Assembly (NCBI GenBank): GCA_035758575.1 | Contig: DASTXH010000003.1 | Coordinates: 1 to 40,950, forward strand | Direction of reading: 5' to 3' | Length of the DNA stretch: 40,950 nt | From: JANWHZ01 sp035758575 | GTDB lineage: Bacteria; Patescibacteriota; Saccharimonadia; Saccharimonadales; UBA4665 | Shown here: in pieces, positions 16,371 to 25,049 of the stretch | Layout: the number at the start of each line of letters is the position of its first letter | Numbering within the stretch: the stretch's first letter is position 1 | Translations under genes and position numbers: made by a program | Notes under the pieces: generated by a model | Database searches by the model: none | Told to the model about the DNA's origin: nothing | The model's input: the letters and a program-made list of their open reading frames with translations, nothing else

Positions 16371-16437
16371 ATTTGTATTCATACAATTGTTGTAGTTATA
16401 TCTTAGCGAGTACTTTGTGATTTGATACAATGAGCAC
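16371..16437 (+). promoter_or_regulatory. rmuC leaderless promoter region with inverted repeat
   Basis: TACAAT at 16426-16431 is followed by six bases and the rmuC ATG at 16438, so the transcript likely starts on the ATG. Upstream, an AT-rich inverted repeat reads TTGTAT-TC-ATACAA (about 16373-16386), a possible regulator site shared with the divergent 498-residue gene. The -35 region is not clear. Confidence 0.5.
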
Positions 16438-17658
16438 ATGACGTTATTGCTTATGGGGCTCGGAGTTGTGAACGCGGCGCTATTACTCTTTATGGTATTG
16501 CGTTCTGAAAAAGGGAATCTGGACGCGCCACTGCGTGAAGAATTTGCGCTGAATCGCAAAGAGATGGGCGAAGCGTTGAAGGACGTACGCCAAGAGCTTG
16601 CCGCCAACCTGAATACGACGCGCGAAACAATAGACCGCCGCGTAGAGCAACTACGTGACAAAAACGACGAAAAGCTGGAACTTATTCGTAAAACCATTGA
16701 AGAACGCTTACAGCACCTGCAGCGCGACAACGCCGAAAAACTAGAGAGTATGCGCCAGACCGTGGACGAAAAGTTGCAGAGTACGTTGGAAAAGCGCATC
16801 AGCCAAAGCTTCAAGTTGGTATCTGACCGGTTGGAGCAAGTGCAACGGGGTTTAGGCGAAATGCAGGGGCTTGCCAGTGATGTCAGCGACTTCAAACGGG
16901 TATTGACCAACGTAAAGACGCGCGGTACCTGGGGTGAGGTGCAGTTGGAAAGCCTGCTGGAACAGGTATTTATAAAAGACCACTATGACAAGCAGGTAAT
17001 GTTGACCCCGGGTAGTCGCGACGTCGTGGATTTTGCTATCAAGCTGCCCGACAAAAGTTCGCGCAAAGGCTTTATTTATCTGCCAATCGATGCCAAGTTT
17101 CCGCTGGAAGATTATCAGCGCTTGGTAGCTGCCCAGGAAAAGGGTGATGCAGAACAGGTAGAGCAGGCCAGCAAAGCACTAGTGCAGCGTATCAAGCTGG
17201 AAGCAAAAGCCATTAAGGAAAAGTATATCGTGCCGCCCGCCACTACTGATTTTGCCGTACTGTATGTGCCGACCGAAGGGCTATATGCTGAGGTGCTGCG
17301 TACACCCGGTTTGTTTGAACAAATGCAGGCTACCTACCGCGTTACCGTAGCTGGGCCAACCACCATAGCCGCCATTTTGTCTAGCTACCAGCTGGGCTTC
17401 CGCACGTTGGCCATTGCCGAGCAGACCAGCCAGGTATGGGAGCTTCTGACTGTTATAAAGGGCGAATTTGGCAAGTTTGGCGACCTTTTGGACAAGACGC
17501 GCGAAAAGCTGTTGCAGGCCACTAATACGATAGATTCTGCGTCACGCAAGTCGCGTACTATCGAAAGCAAGCTGGGCAAAGTGCAACGTCTGGCCGACAA
17601 AGCAAGTAGTACTGCCGAAGAGGACGCGCCGCAGTTACTCGACGGCCTGGATAGCTAG
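16438..17658 (+). CDS. rmuC: DNA recombination protein RmuC
   Basis: RmuC family proteins limit recombination at inverted repeats and carry a nuclease-like core. The 406-residue protein starts with one membrane segment (about 1-20), then a long coiled coil (about 25-140), then the RmuC domain with TRGTWGEVQLESLLEQV, LPIDAKFPLEDYQRL, FAVLYVPTEGLYAEVLR and VAGPTTIAAILSSYQLGF. These match the family core including the aspartate in DAKFP. It is probably membrane-tethered with its nuclease-like domain in the cytoplasm. The next gene begins 2 nt after the stop. Confidence 0.93.
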   Translation: MTLLLMGLGVVNAALLLFMVLRSEKGNLDAPLREEFALNRKEMGEALKDVRQELAANLNTTRETIDRRVEQLRDKNDEKLELIRKTIEERLQHLQRDNAEKLESMRQTVDEKLQSTLEKRISQSFKLVSDRLEQVQRGLGEMQGLASDVSDFKRVLTNVKTRGTWGEVQLESLLEQVFIKDHYDKQVMLTPGSRDVVDFAIKLPDKSSRKGFIYLPIDAKFPLEDYQRLVAAQEKGDAEQVEQASKALVQRIKLEAKAIKEKYIVPPATTDFAVLYVPTEGLYAEVLRTPGLFEQMQATYRVTVAGPTTIAAILSSYQLGFRTLAIAEQTSQVWELLTVIKGEFGKFGDLLDKTREKLLQATNTIDSASRKSRTIESKLGKVQRLADKASSTAEEDAPQLLDGLDS

Positions 17659-17660
17659 TT

Positions 17661-18263
17661 GTGTCGCATGTTTTCTTTTGGGTATTGAGCGTTATTTCGG
17701 TATGCGCATTTTTGCTTGCTGCGCCACCGTACATTGTTGACACGCTAAAGGGAAAGACAAAGCCCGAGCGTGCCACATGGTTCATTTGGAGCGTGCTAGG
17801 CGTGATTGCGTTTATTGCCCAAATGCAGCTGGGCGCCACATGGTCGTTGCTATTTACCGGGTTGGACACTGCAGGCTGCGTGCTGGCATTTATGCTGTCG
17901 CTGCGCTACGGCGTGGGCGGCTGGACGATGCTGGATAAAATAGCACTCGGTATAGCCGCCGCTGGGGTGGCGGTATCGATGTTGGTGCATGCACCGATTG
18001 TGGCGCTACTAGGCGTGATTGCGGCGGACGCTTCAGGAAGTTTCCTGACCATCCGCAAGGCGTTTCTTATGCCGGATAGTGAGACCACTATCAGCTGGCT
18101 GTTAGTAAGCGTAGGTGCCCTATGCAGCATCTTGTTGGTGCGTTCGCAGGACGTCTCGCTTATGCTCTATCCTGCGTACCTCCTTGTGGCTAACGCGGGC
18201 GTAGTGGTAGCGCAAGCGTTTGGCAAGCGATATGGTATGAAAAGGCTGCGGCAAACGATCTAG
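17661..18263 (+). CDS. Polytopic membrane protein, PQ-loop-like
   Basis: The 200-residue protein has six or seven hydrophobic segments and few charged residues. The N-terminal part contains PPYIVDTLKGKTKPERATWFIW, resembling the PY...D..G..KP...W pattern of PQ-loop/SemiSWEET-like small transporters, and a second related repeat (DASGSFLTIRKAFLMPDSETT SWLL) follows in the second half. This suggests a duplicated half-transporter, but the assignment is visual. It starts at GTG 17661, 2 nt after rmuC, so it is translationally coupled. Substrate unknown. Confidence 0.7.
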   Translation: MSHVFFWVLSVISVCAFLLAAPPYIVDTLKGKTKPERATWFIWSVLGVIAFIAQMQLGATWSLLFTGLDTAGCVLAFMLSLRYGVGGWTMLDKIALGIAAAGVAVSMLVHAPIVALLGVIAADASGSFLTIRKAFLMPDSETTISWLLVSVGALCSILLVRSQDVSLMLYPAYLLVANAGVVVAQAFGKRYGMKRLRQTI

Positions 18264-18370
18264 GCTGCGTCTGCTTGATGTGAAATGGGCCGCATTTGCG
18301 TAGCGTTGTGATGGTAGCTTATGAGCTCCCGGCATACTGTTGTAAAATGTTGCCTATCGTGCAGGAGTGT

Positions 18371-18949
18371 TCAAGTTGCGGCGTGTACGGAACGGATGCT
18401 CCATCGTTTCTCGCCGGCTGAGGTACCAAATAATCTTTCGTGGTGTGTGGCCGCTAGGGCGTTGACCACTAGCTGCTCGCCACTTTTGCCCTGCAACAGC
18501 TCGTCGTGTGCCCATTCGTATTGATCGGCAGCGTCAACTCCTATGGGACATTCCATGGACAGCGCAGTGGTCGCAACGCATCCCAGATAGCGGTGAAAGG
18601 TCCCGCTTGCCGTGTGTAGTGCACGCAGCTCCTGATCGGTCATGTGTATGCTACCCAGGTTGTATTCGCCCTGAAACCTACCAACTATAGCGGCGGCGTC
18701 GGTAATATAGTCTCTCGCATCGCAGAGCAGCCGGGCGGTGTCATTGCCTTGGACCGCGTAGGCCAGTAAGGCTTTAGTACGGCCATGTTCGCCCAGGATT
18801 TGCGCCCGCAACATTTGTTCATCAAGACTATGCGGCTGCGGGCCCAGAAGCTCACCGGCTAGGCTATATAGACTGTCGGCATACACATAGGAGCCATCTT
18901 CGGTTGCTCCGCGGGCCTGCTCTTGTATCGCGGTTATTTGATCGTACAT
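18371..18949 (-). CDS. Helical hypothetical protein
   Basis: The 192-residue protein is predicted all-helical and soluble, with tetratricopeptide-like spacing in the N-terminal half (YADSLYSLAGELLG then LRAQILGEHGRTKALLAYA) but no strict TPR consensus. I do not recognise the family. It lies alone on the minus strand between the PQ-loop-like protein and the GH63-like gene, with about 107 nt free on its 3' side. The start is the first ATG; no clear ribosome site or -10 box was found. Coding status rests on frame length and ordinary composition. Confidence 0.6.
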   Translation of the reverse strand: MYDQITAIQEQARGATEDGSYVYADSLYSLAGELLGPQPHSLDEQMLRAQILGEHGRTKALLAYAVQGNDTARLLCDARDYITDAAAIVGRFQGEYNLGSIHMTDQELRALHTASGTFHRYLGCVATTALSMECPIGVDAADQYEWAHDELLQGKSGEQLVVNALAATHHERLFGTSAGEKRWSIRSVHAAT

Positions 18950-19006
18950 AATAGGCTTCGACTTTAGTTACTAAGCAAAACATTTTAGCAAAGATGCTAG
19001 AAAAAA

Positions 19007-20323
19007 TCAGTGAAGTAGATCAATCGCGAGAGCAGCGGTCCAGGAGAACTCGCGAGCACCCAACGGATCGCCGGTAAGCGGGTTGAAGTATTCCGCGCAG
19101 CCGCCCTTCGCCACCATTTCCAGTGTACTTTCGCGTAGTGCAGCTGCGTGGTCGTGGAAGCCGTAGCGCTTCAGGCCATCAATAATCAGCCAGTTCATGT
19201 TGACCCAGGCCGGACCCTGCCAATAGCAGATGGGATTGAACCATAATGAGCTGGCGGGAGTGCTGGGCGCGGGATAGGCCGTGCCGAACTGGTGTTCGTT
19301 TTCCAGCAGACGCACCAGCTGATGAGCACGCTCTTTGGTTATGGCGCCAGAATATAGAGGTAACAGCGTAGCAATAGACGGTTCTTTGAGCAGCTGGTGG
19401 GTAACAAAGTTGCGGGAATAATACTGCTCGCTGTAGGGGTCCCATAGCTGTTCTAGTGCCGTTTCGGTCAGCTGCATACGAGCCTCTAAATCTTCGGGGA
19501 TCGGCTCGCGCAGCGCGGTGGCGATGGCGCGCACATGGACGTTAGCTCGGATGAGGATGCTATTGAAGGCTACATCTTCTATGGCAAAAAGTGTATGGTT
19601 AAGGATTTTGTTGATAGTGTACGTTTTCCGACGCAAGCGGACCTGTGTGTCGAAAAGTGCCAGGGCTTCTACATTGCTGAGCCGTTCTGCTGGCGGTACG
19701 TAGCGGGAGTCTGTGCGAAACCAGCTCACTACGCCGTCTATGTGTGCTCGCTGCATCAGGCGAATCCACCATGGCAACAGATGTTGGCCAAGCTCATCCA
19801 TCCATGGTGGCGTGTTGTCCATGCCGGACTCCCAAGGGTGGATTAGTAGTGCCAGTCCTTCCCCGTGCGGGTCGCGTTCGGCATATATCCATTGGTGGTA
19901 GGCAAGCAGATGCGGCCAAACCAGCCGGTACCAGCTATGACGTTCGGTAACCGACATCCGTTCACCGATGCGCACAACCGCTTCGGCTACCATAGGTGGC
20001 TGCGTAATGCCGCTGGTCGACACGCCGTCGGGCGATAGCGGGCTCAGCCAGCTTTGCCATACGCCGTGATGCATGGCCTGCTTTTTGCCGGGTGTGAAGA
20101 TGATGTGCGGCAGCATGCCGTTTTTCCATTGGCCGCGCAGCAGGCTGAGCAGCTCTATTTTCGCGCGCTCAATATCAACGTGTCGTAAGCCGATAGAGAT
20201 AAAGCAGCTGTCCCACAACCATTGGTGAGGGTAGAGGCCGTGCGCGGGAATAGTAAAATTACCCTGGTCATTCTTTTTCAGTACGGACTCGGCCAGTTCG
20301 CGCAGCTCGCTTGTATCGCTCAT
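19007..20323 (-). CDS. GH63/MGH1-like glycoside hydrolase
   Basis: The 438-residue protein has the (alpha/alpha)6-barrel signatures of the GH63/trehalase clan: LYPHQWLWDSCFISIGL near residues 26-42, GQWKNGMLPHIIF, HPWESGMDNTPPW with the candidate catalytic aspartate, and NPICYWQGPAWVNMNWLIIDGL near 365. It ends with EYFNPLTGDPLGAREFSWTAAL. Relatives hydrolyse alpha-glucosides, mannosylglycerate or glucosylglycerate. There is no signal peptide, so it acts in the cytoplasm. TATACT on the minus strand ends 6 nt before the ATG, giving a leaderless mRNA. Exact substrate cannot be told. Confidence 0.88.
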   Translation of the reverse strand: MSDTSELRELAESVLKKNDQGNFTIPAHGLYPHQWLWDSCFISIGLRHVDIERAKIELLSLLRGQWKNGMLPHIIFTPGKKQAMHHGVWQSWLSPLSPDGVSTSGITQPPMVAEAVVRIGERMSVTERHSWYRLVWPHLLAYHQWIYAERDPHGEGLALLIHPWESGMDNTPPWMDELGQHLLPWWIRLMQRAHIDGVVSWFRTDSRYVPPAERLSNVEALALFDTQVRLRRKTYTINKILNHTLFAIEDVAFNSILIRANVHVRAIATALREPIPEDLEARMQLTETALEQLWDPYSEQYYSRNFVTHQLLKEPSIATLLPLYSGAITKERAHQLVRLLENEHQFGTAYPAPSTPASSLWFNPICYWQGPAWVNMNWLIIDGLKRYGFHDHAAALRESTLEMVAKGGCAEYFNPLTGDPLGAREFSWTAALAIDLLH

Positions 20324-20335
20324 GGTTTAAGTATA
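20324..20335 (-). promoter_or_regulatory. Leaderless -10 box of the GH63-like gene
   Basis: TATACT on the minus strand (20335-20330) is followed by six bases, then the ATG at 20323. The same rule is seen at rarA, yajQ, pheS and others in this window. Confidence 0.55.
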
Positions 20336-20398
20336 CCGCACGGTGCGGTTGTGAAGTGCTGTTGTTTTATGAGCAACTCTTGATTGAGATCACTTACT

Positions 20399-20418
20399 GT
20401 ACTACGCAACCGTAGTAC
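20399..20418 (+). promoter_or_regulatory. Perfect 8-bp inverted repeat before a small gene
   Basis: GTACTACG-CAAC-CGTAGTAC is an exact inverted repeat ending 10 nt before the ATG at 20429. It may be an operator for a dimeric regulator or a 5' hairpin that hides the start region. No Shine-Dalgarno is seen between it and the ATG. Confidence 0.5.
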
Positions 20419-20428
20419 TGTTGCCGCC

Positions 20429-20671
20429 ATGGCAAAAGAATCAACACCGCAGCAACCAGAAAAGCAATCACCTGTACCGCCCGAGCTCCAGGCGCTCCGC
20501 GAGGGAACACAGCAAGTAGCGCAGGTTATCGGCGAAGGCACTACGATGATAAATGAAGCACAGACGTCAGCCGAAAGGCAGGCCGCTTTATCGGCTATGC
20601 GACAGATGGCAAAGCTGACCGGGGAGATTGCCCTAAAGGATGCCGACCAGGCACGTAAGACACAGCAATGA
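20429..20671 (+). CDS. Small soluble helical protein
   Basis: The 80-residue protein has a disordered Pro/Gln-rich N terminus (about 20 residues) followed by two helices with conserved-looking ALREGTQQVAQVIGEG and ALSAMRQMAKLTGEIALKD. I chose the ATG at 20429; an upstream in-frame extension to 20384 has an atypical basic composition and covers the inverted repeat. No family recognised. It is followed 17 nt later by a second small gene, forming a pair. Confidence 0.6.
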   Translation: MAKESTPQQPEKQSPVPPELQALREGTQQVAQVIGEGTTMINEAQTSAERQAALSAMRQMAKLTGEIALKDADQARKTQQ

Positions 20672-20688
20672 TATGGTAAAAGGAATAG

Positions 20689-20907
20689 ATGGTGGAAAAA
20701 CAGGGAAACGTGGGGTTGCGCGCAGCAGAACGGGCTACGGATCTGATTGATATGGCCGCATGTGTCGGTTCATTCCTCGTAAAAGACGCCAGCCCCGAAG
20801 GCTTGCAAAGTGCTTTAGCTATAGGGGAGGCGTTGATGCAAAGTGCCGTCGAAGAAGGCGGGCAAATCATGGATGCTGCCGTAAAGAAGGCACCCGGCTC
20901 GTATTAG
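20689..20907 (+). CDS. Small soluble protein, partner of preceding gene
   Basis: The 72-residue protein is helical with an amphipathic middle (AERATDLIDMAACVGSFLV) and acidic C-terminal half. AAAGGAA lies about 6 nt before the ATG, a fair ribosome site. It follows the preceding small gene in the same direction, and its last codons overlap the stop of yajQ on the other strand by four bases. Function unknown; co-transcription suggests the two act together. Confidence 0.6.
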   Translation: MVEKQGNVGLRAAERATDLIDMAACVGSFLVKDASPEGLQSALAIGEALMQSAVEEGGQIMDAAVKKAPGSY

Positions 20908-21401
20908 CGGTAGTTGGTAAAACTGATCGGGAAGTCGAAGTCGTGGGTACGCACCAGCTGCATCACGCTTTGTAGATCGTCTTTGCTGGTGCTGGCAACA
21001 CGCACGGCATCGCCCTGAATAGTTGGTTTTACTTTCGGGAACTGCTCGCGGATAAGGCCGGTAATTTTTTTGGCCTTGTCTTGATCCAGGCCGTGCTGGA
21101 ACGGCACGTCTTTTGTCGTGCGCATGTTGTTGGTGGAGGATTCTTTGGATATATCCAACACCTTCTGACTTTGGCCGCGGGTGGCTAGTTTCTTGCGTAC
21201 GATGTCTAGAATGGCATCGATTTGCCAATCGCCGTTACCAGTAATCTTGAACCCGGTCTTGTCGCCGTTCAGCCAATCCAGCGCGGCGGGTGTGTTCTTG
21301 AAGTCATAGCGGTTGTCTATTTCGCGTTTGGACTGGTCGAAGACGTTATTCATCTCCGCTTTGTCGTATTCACTAACAATATCGAATGAAAATTGTGCCA
21401 T
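20904..21401 (-). CDS. YajQ family nucleotide-binding protein
   Basis: YajQ-family proteins have two ferredoxin-like domains, bind nucleotides or nucleic acid, and some bind cyclic di-GMP. The 165-residue product carries the family N terminus (FSFDIVSEYDKAEMNNVFDQ), REIDNRYDFKNTPAALDW and QGDAVRVASTSKDDLQSVMQLVR. Length matches homologues (about 160). I place the start at ATG 21401, as homologues do, and because the longer frame to 21440 runs into pheS. A TATAAT box (21413-21408 on the minus strand) ends 6 nt before the ATG. It is divergent from pheS. Confidence 0.93.
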   Translation of the reverse strand: MAQFSFDIVSEYDKAEMNNVFDQSKREIDNRYDFKNTPAALDWLNGDKTGFKITGNGDWQIDAILDIVRKKLATRGQSQKVLDISKESSTNNMRTTKDVPFQHGLDQDKAKKITGLIREQFPKVKPTIQGDAVRVASTSKDDLQSVMQLVRTHDFDFPISFTNYR

Positions 21402-21422
21402 ACCTGTATTATACTGTTTGCA
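21402..21422. promoter_or_regulatory. Overlapping divergent leaderless promoters (yajQ/pheS)
   Basis: Only 21 bases separate the two start codons. Plus-strand TATACT (21410-21415) ends 7 nt before the pheS ATG; minus-strand TATAAT (21413-21408) ends 6 nt before the yajQ ATG. The two boxes share four base pairs, so RNA polymerase can occupy only one at a time. Both transcripts would begin at or next to the start codon, and each -35 region lies in the other gene's coding sequence. Confidence 0.65.
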
Positions 21423-22487
21423 ATGGACTATCAAAATCAACGGATTCGTGAAGTACGTGGCGTGCTATTAGCGCCCGAACGTTTACATGCTTTGGCGGCA
21501 CCGGCGGACGCACTGAAGGCAATTGAGCTAAAGGCACTGTTTGACGAGCTAAAGACCCTGCCGCCAGCCGAGCGGCCGGTATTTGGCAAGGAGCTGAACC
21601 AACTGAAACAGGAATTGGAGCGGGCTGCAGCCGAAACTCTTGGCGCCCAGCAAGATACGCGTCCGGCCATAGACGTAACTGCGCCGTTCGATGTCAATAC
21701 GGCGGCCGACAAGCGACCGCAACTCTTAAACGCCGCGCAAGGCAGCAAGCATCCCCTGATGCGCGAGCTCGAGACAGTACTAGACATCTTTTACCGTATG
21801 GGCTTTACAGCCGTTGAAAGCCGCGAGCTGGACGACGATTACCATATGTTCACCAGCCTCAACTTTCCTGAAGGCCATCCTGCCCGCGACGACTACGATA
21901 CCTTTATGACCGTCGAAAAAGACGCAAACGGCAAGCAATATATCGCTCCGGCCCATACCAGCACCATGCAGAACCGCGTGTTGCAGCAATACAAAGCCGA
22001 CCTAGAAGCCGGCAAGCCGATTGCTGTGGTCATTCCCGGCCGCGTATTCCGCAACGAGGACTTGGACGCCCGCCATGAACATACCTTCTACCAGCTGGAG
22101 GGCGTGTATGTGGGCAAGGGCGTGCATGCCGGCAACCTCATTGCAACCCTCAAAACATTCTTGCAGGAATATTATGGCAAGGAGCTGGAGGTAAAGACGC
22201 AGCCGTTCTACTTCCCGTTTACCGAGCCGTCATTCGAGTTTGCGCTGAGCTGTCCGTTCTGCGACAAGAAGGGCTGTAATGTCTGTTCGTACAGCGGCTG
22301 GATCGAGCTGCTCGGCTGCGGCATGATCAACCCAAATGTTCTCAAAATGGCCGGCATCGACCCAAATATATACACCGGCTTTGCGTGGGGTGGTGGTATT
22401 GAGCGCCTGGTAATGATGAAGTACGGCATCGAAGATATACGTCACTTTGAATCTGGCAAGCTAGATTTCTTGAGGCAATTTGCATGA
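21423..22487 (+). CDS. pheS: Phenylalanyl-tRNA synthetase alpha subunit
   Basis: PheS charges tRNA-Phe as a heterotetramer with PheT. After an N-terminal coiled coil (about 1-75), the class II core shows motif 2 (GRVFRNEDLDARHEHTFYQLEG) and motif 3 (GFAWGGGIERLVMMKYGI). A CxxC...CxxC zinc-ribbon-like insert (SCPFCDKKGCNVCSYSGW) precedes LLGCGMINPNVL; such cysteine inserts occur in several bacterial PheS lineages. The start is ATG 21423, set by the leaderless box 7 nt upstream and the homologous N terminus; an earlier ATG at 21393 would lie in yajQ. pheT follows after 18 nt. Confidence 0.96.
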   Translation: MDYQNQRIREVRGVLLAPERLHALAAPADALKAIELKALFDELKTLPPAERPVFGKELNQLKQELERAAAETLGAQQDTRPAIDVTAPFDVNTAADKRPQLLNAAQGSKHPLMRELETVLDIFYRMGFTAVESRELDDDYHMFTSLNFPEGHPARDDYDTFMTVEKDANGKQYIAPAHTSTMQNRVLQQYKADLEAGKPIAVVIPGRVFRNEDLDARHEHTFYQLEGVYVGKGVHAGNLIATLKTFLQEYYGKELEVKTQPFYFPFTEPSFEFALSCPFCDKKGCNVCSYSGWIELLGCGMINPNVLKMAGIDPNIYTGFAWGGGIERLVMMKYGIEDIRHFESGKLDFLRQFA

Positions 22488-22505
22488 TTCGGCAGGAGAT
22501 AAGCC

Positions 22506-25046
22506 ATGAAAGTTAGCACAAACCATATCCAATTTTATCGGGATAGATACCAGTGGTCCGACGACCCTATGCCGAACGGTATAGACGCGCTAGCCGCCAA
22601 AATTGGCGCCCAGCTGGGAGCTATTGAAGAAATTGTTGATGCAGGCGCCAAATATGCCGGCGATATTGTTATTGTGCGTGTGGTTTCTTGCGAGCAGCAT
22701 CCGAATGCCGACCGCTTGCACGTGTGCAAAGTTGACGATGGCGGTAAGGTTGTTAGCGTTGCACGCGACGAGCAGGGTTATGTGCAGGTGGTATGCGGCG
22801 CGCCAAACGTGCGCGCAGGCATGCTGGCCGTGTGGTTGGCACCGGGCGCCACAGTGCCGAGCACCGTAGATAAGGATCCTTTTGTACTGGAGGCACGCGA
22901 GCTGCGCGGGCAAATGAGCAATGGCATGATGGCCAGCCCGAAAGAATTAGGCCTGGGCGAGAGCCATGACGGCATTTTAGAGGTAGACGATGAAGTAGCC
23001 CCAGGCACACGCTTCGCCGACCACTATGGATACGCGGGTGATTACATCATCGATATCGAAAACAAGATGTTCACGCATCGCCCCGATTGCTTTGGCATGA
23101 TGGGTGTGGCGCGGGAGATTGCAGGCATACAGGGCCAGGCGTTCAAAAGTCCGGACTGGTATGTTATGCATCCGGCCTTCGCATCGCCTGAATCATCATT
23201 GCCCCTTGATGTGCGGAACGAGTTGCCAGAATTAGTTCCTCGGTTTACGGCCATTACGATGAGCAATATCGCAGTGAGGCCTAGCCCTGTTTGGCTGCAA
23301 ACGCGTTTGAACCGGCTGGGTATCCGGCCTATCAATAATGTAGTCGACCTAACCAACTATTTCATGGTTCTTACCGGTCAGCCGCTGCATGCCTACGACT
23401 ACGACAAAGTGCGTGCGCTGGACCCTGGATCCGACCATGCAACGTTGGTCGTGCGATATCCTGCGACAGGTGAAAAGATTACGCTCTTGAACGGCAAAGA
23501 AGTTACACCCAGAGGCGAAGCCATTATGATCGCCACGCGCGACAAGGTAATCGGCATCGGCGGTGTCATGGGCGGCGGCGAAACCGAAGTAGATGAGACG
23601 ACTAAAAACATTATTATCGAATGCGCTACATTCGATATGTATTCCATACGCCGTACATCCATGGCGCACGGGTTATTCACCGATGCCGTGACCCGGTTCA
23701 ACAAAGGCCAGAGTCCGCTGCAGAACTTGGCGGTATTAGCAAAAACCGCTGCGGATGTTGCTGATCTGGCTGGTGGCAGAGCCGCAAGCGTGGTGATTGA
23801 TGACAATCATCTATCACAAGAAGTTATGGACCGCGGTTCGCTGCATGCGCCGGTGAACGTTACGAGCCAGTTCATTAACGAGCGTTTGGGCTTGAGGCTT
23901 TCTAGCGAAGAAATGGCGACACTACTGCGTAATGTTGAGTTTACGGTAGATACACAGGGTGAAGATTTGACCGTTACCGCGCCATTCTGGCGGACGGATA
24001 TTGAATTGCCCGAAGATGTGGTAGAAGAAGTAGGCCGCTTGTACGGCTTTGACCATCTACCGTTGGAATTGCCGCTGCGTTCACTACAGCCTGCGCGCAA
24101 AGATTGGCCATTAGAAGTAAGGGCGCGTATCCGACAAACGTTGGCGCAGGCAGGCGCGAACGAGGTGCTGACCTATAGTTTCGTGCATGGCAATCTGCTC
24201 GATAAAGCAGGCCAGGACAAATCGCAGGCGTTCCGCCTGGCGAATGCCCTCAGCCCGGATCTGCAGTACTATCGCCTCAGCCTTGCGCCCAGTCTGCTGG
24301 AGCGGGTGCATCCCAACCTGAAGGCGGGGTACGACGAATTTGCCTTGTTTGAAATGGGCAAGATCCACGAAACTACCACCCGTGAAAATGACGGTCTGCC
24401 TATGGAGTTCGACAATCTGGCGCTGGTATATGCCGCCAAGGATAGCGCTAAACCCGGTGCTGCGTTCTATGAGGCACGGGCGTATTTGGAACATTTGGCA
24501 AAAGCGTTTGGCGTACGGCTGGAATACGGCAGTGTGCCGAACCATGCCTGGTCTGCTGATGCACCGTTTGAGCTGAGCCGTAGCGCGCTGGTCAAGATCC
24601 AGGGCGAAGACACGGTATTTGGCATCATCGGTGAATTGAAAGCGGATGTGCTGACGAAGCTAAAGCTTCCCGCTAGGACTGCCGCATTTGAGATTGGCAT
24701 TATGCCCATGGCAAATGCCCCGCGGTCGCGGGCCGCCTATACCGCGTTACCGAAGTTTCCGAAAGTATCACAAGACGTCTGCCTGAAAGTGTCCGCGGAC
24801 AAGACATACCAGCAAGTGTTTGCGCATGTCGAAGAAACGCTGGCAAAAAATGCACCCGAGCAAACGCTCACCAGCCTGAGCCCCGTAGATATTTATCAGC
24901 GCGCCGACGACACGGCACACAAACAAATTACCCTGCGCGTTAGTATCGCCAGCTACGAGCGCACGCTCACCGATGGCGAAGTCGCCCGCATATTGGATGA
25001 TATAGCTGCCAGTGCCAAAGAGGCACTGCAAGCCGAAAGGATATAA
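22506..25046 (+). CDS. pheT: Phenylalanyl-tRNA synthetase beta subunit
   Basis: The 846-residue beta subunit has all expected parts: an N-terminal extension, an OB-fold tRNA-binding domain (EQHPNADRLHVCKVDDGGK), a B3/B4 editing region (RPINNVVDLTNYFMVLTGQPLHAYD), B5 (TSQFINERLGLRLSSEEM and PEDVVEEVGRLYGFDHLP), the catalytic-like core and the FDX-ACB anticodon-binding end (LPKFPKVSQDVCLKVSAD). It is about 50 residues longer than average, mainly in the N-terminal lead (about 40 residues before the OB fold) and loops. AGGAGAT precedes the ATG. It is co-transcribed with pheS and followed by a DUF2207 gene after 3 nt. Confidence 0.97.
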   Translation: MKVSTNHIQFYRDRYQWSDDPMPNGIDALAAKIGAQLGAIEEIVDAGAKYAGDIVIVRVVSCEQHPNADRLHVCKVDDGGKVVSVARDEQGYVQVVCGAPNVRAGMLAVWLAPGATVPSTVDKDPFVLEARELRGQMSNGMMASPKELGLGESHDGILEVDDEVAPGTRFADHYGYAGDYIIDIENKMFTHRPDCFGMMGVAREIAGIQGQAFKSPDWYVMHPAFASPESSLPLDVRNELPELVPRFTAITMSNIAVRPSPVWLQTRLNRLGIRPINNVVDLTNYFMVLTGQPLHAYDYDKVRALDPGSDHATLVVRYPATGEKITLLNGKEVTPRGEAIMIATRDKVIGIGGVMGGGETEVDETTKNIIIECATFDMYSIRRTSMAHGLFTDAVTRFNKGQSPLQNLAVLAKTAADVADLAGGRAASVVIDDNHLSQEVMDRGSLHAPVNVTSQFINERLGLRLSSEEMATLLRNVEFTVDTQGEDLTVTAPFWRTDIELPEDVVEEVGRLYGFDHLPLELPLRSLQPARKDWPLEVRARIRQTLAQAGANEVLTYSFVHGNLLDKAGQDKSQAFRLANALSPDLQYYRLSLAPSLLERVHPNLKAGYDEFALFEMGKIHETTTRENDGLPMEFDNLALVYAAKDSAKPGAAFYEARAYLEHLAKAFGVRLEYGSVPNHAWSADAPFELSRSALVKIQGEDTVFGIIGELKADVLTKLKLPARTAAFEIGIMPMANAPRSRAAYTALPKFPKVSQDVCLKVSADKTYQQVFAHVEETLAKNAPEQTLTSLSPVDIYQRADDTAHKQITLRVSIASYERTLTDGEVARILDDIAASAKEALQAERI

Positions 25047-25049
25047 CCT

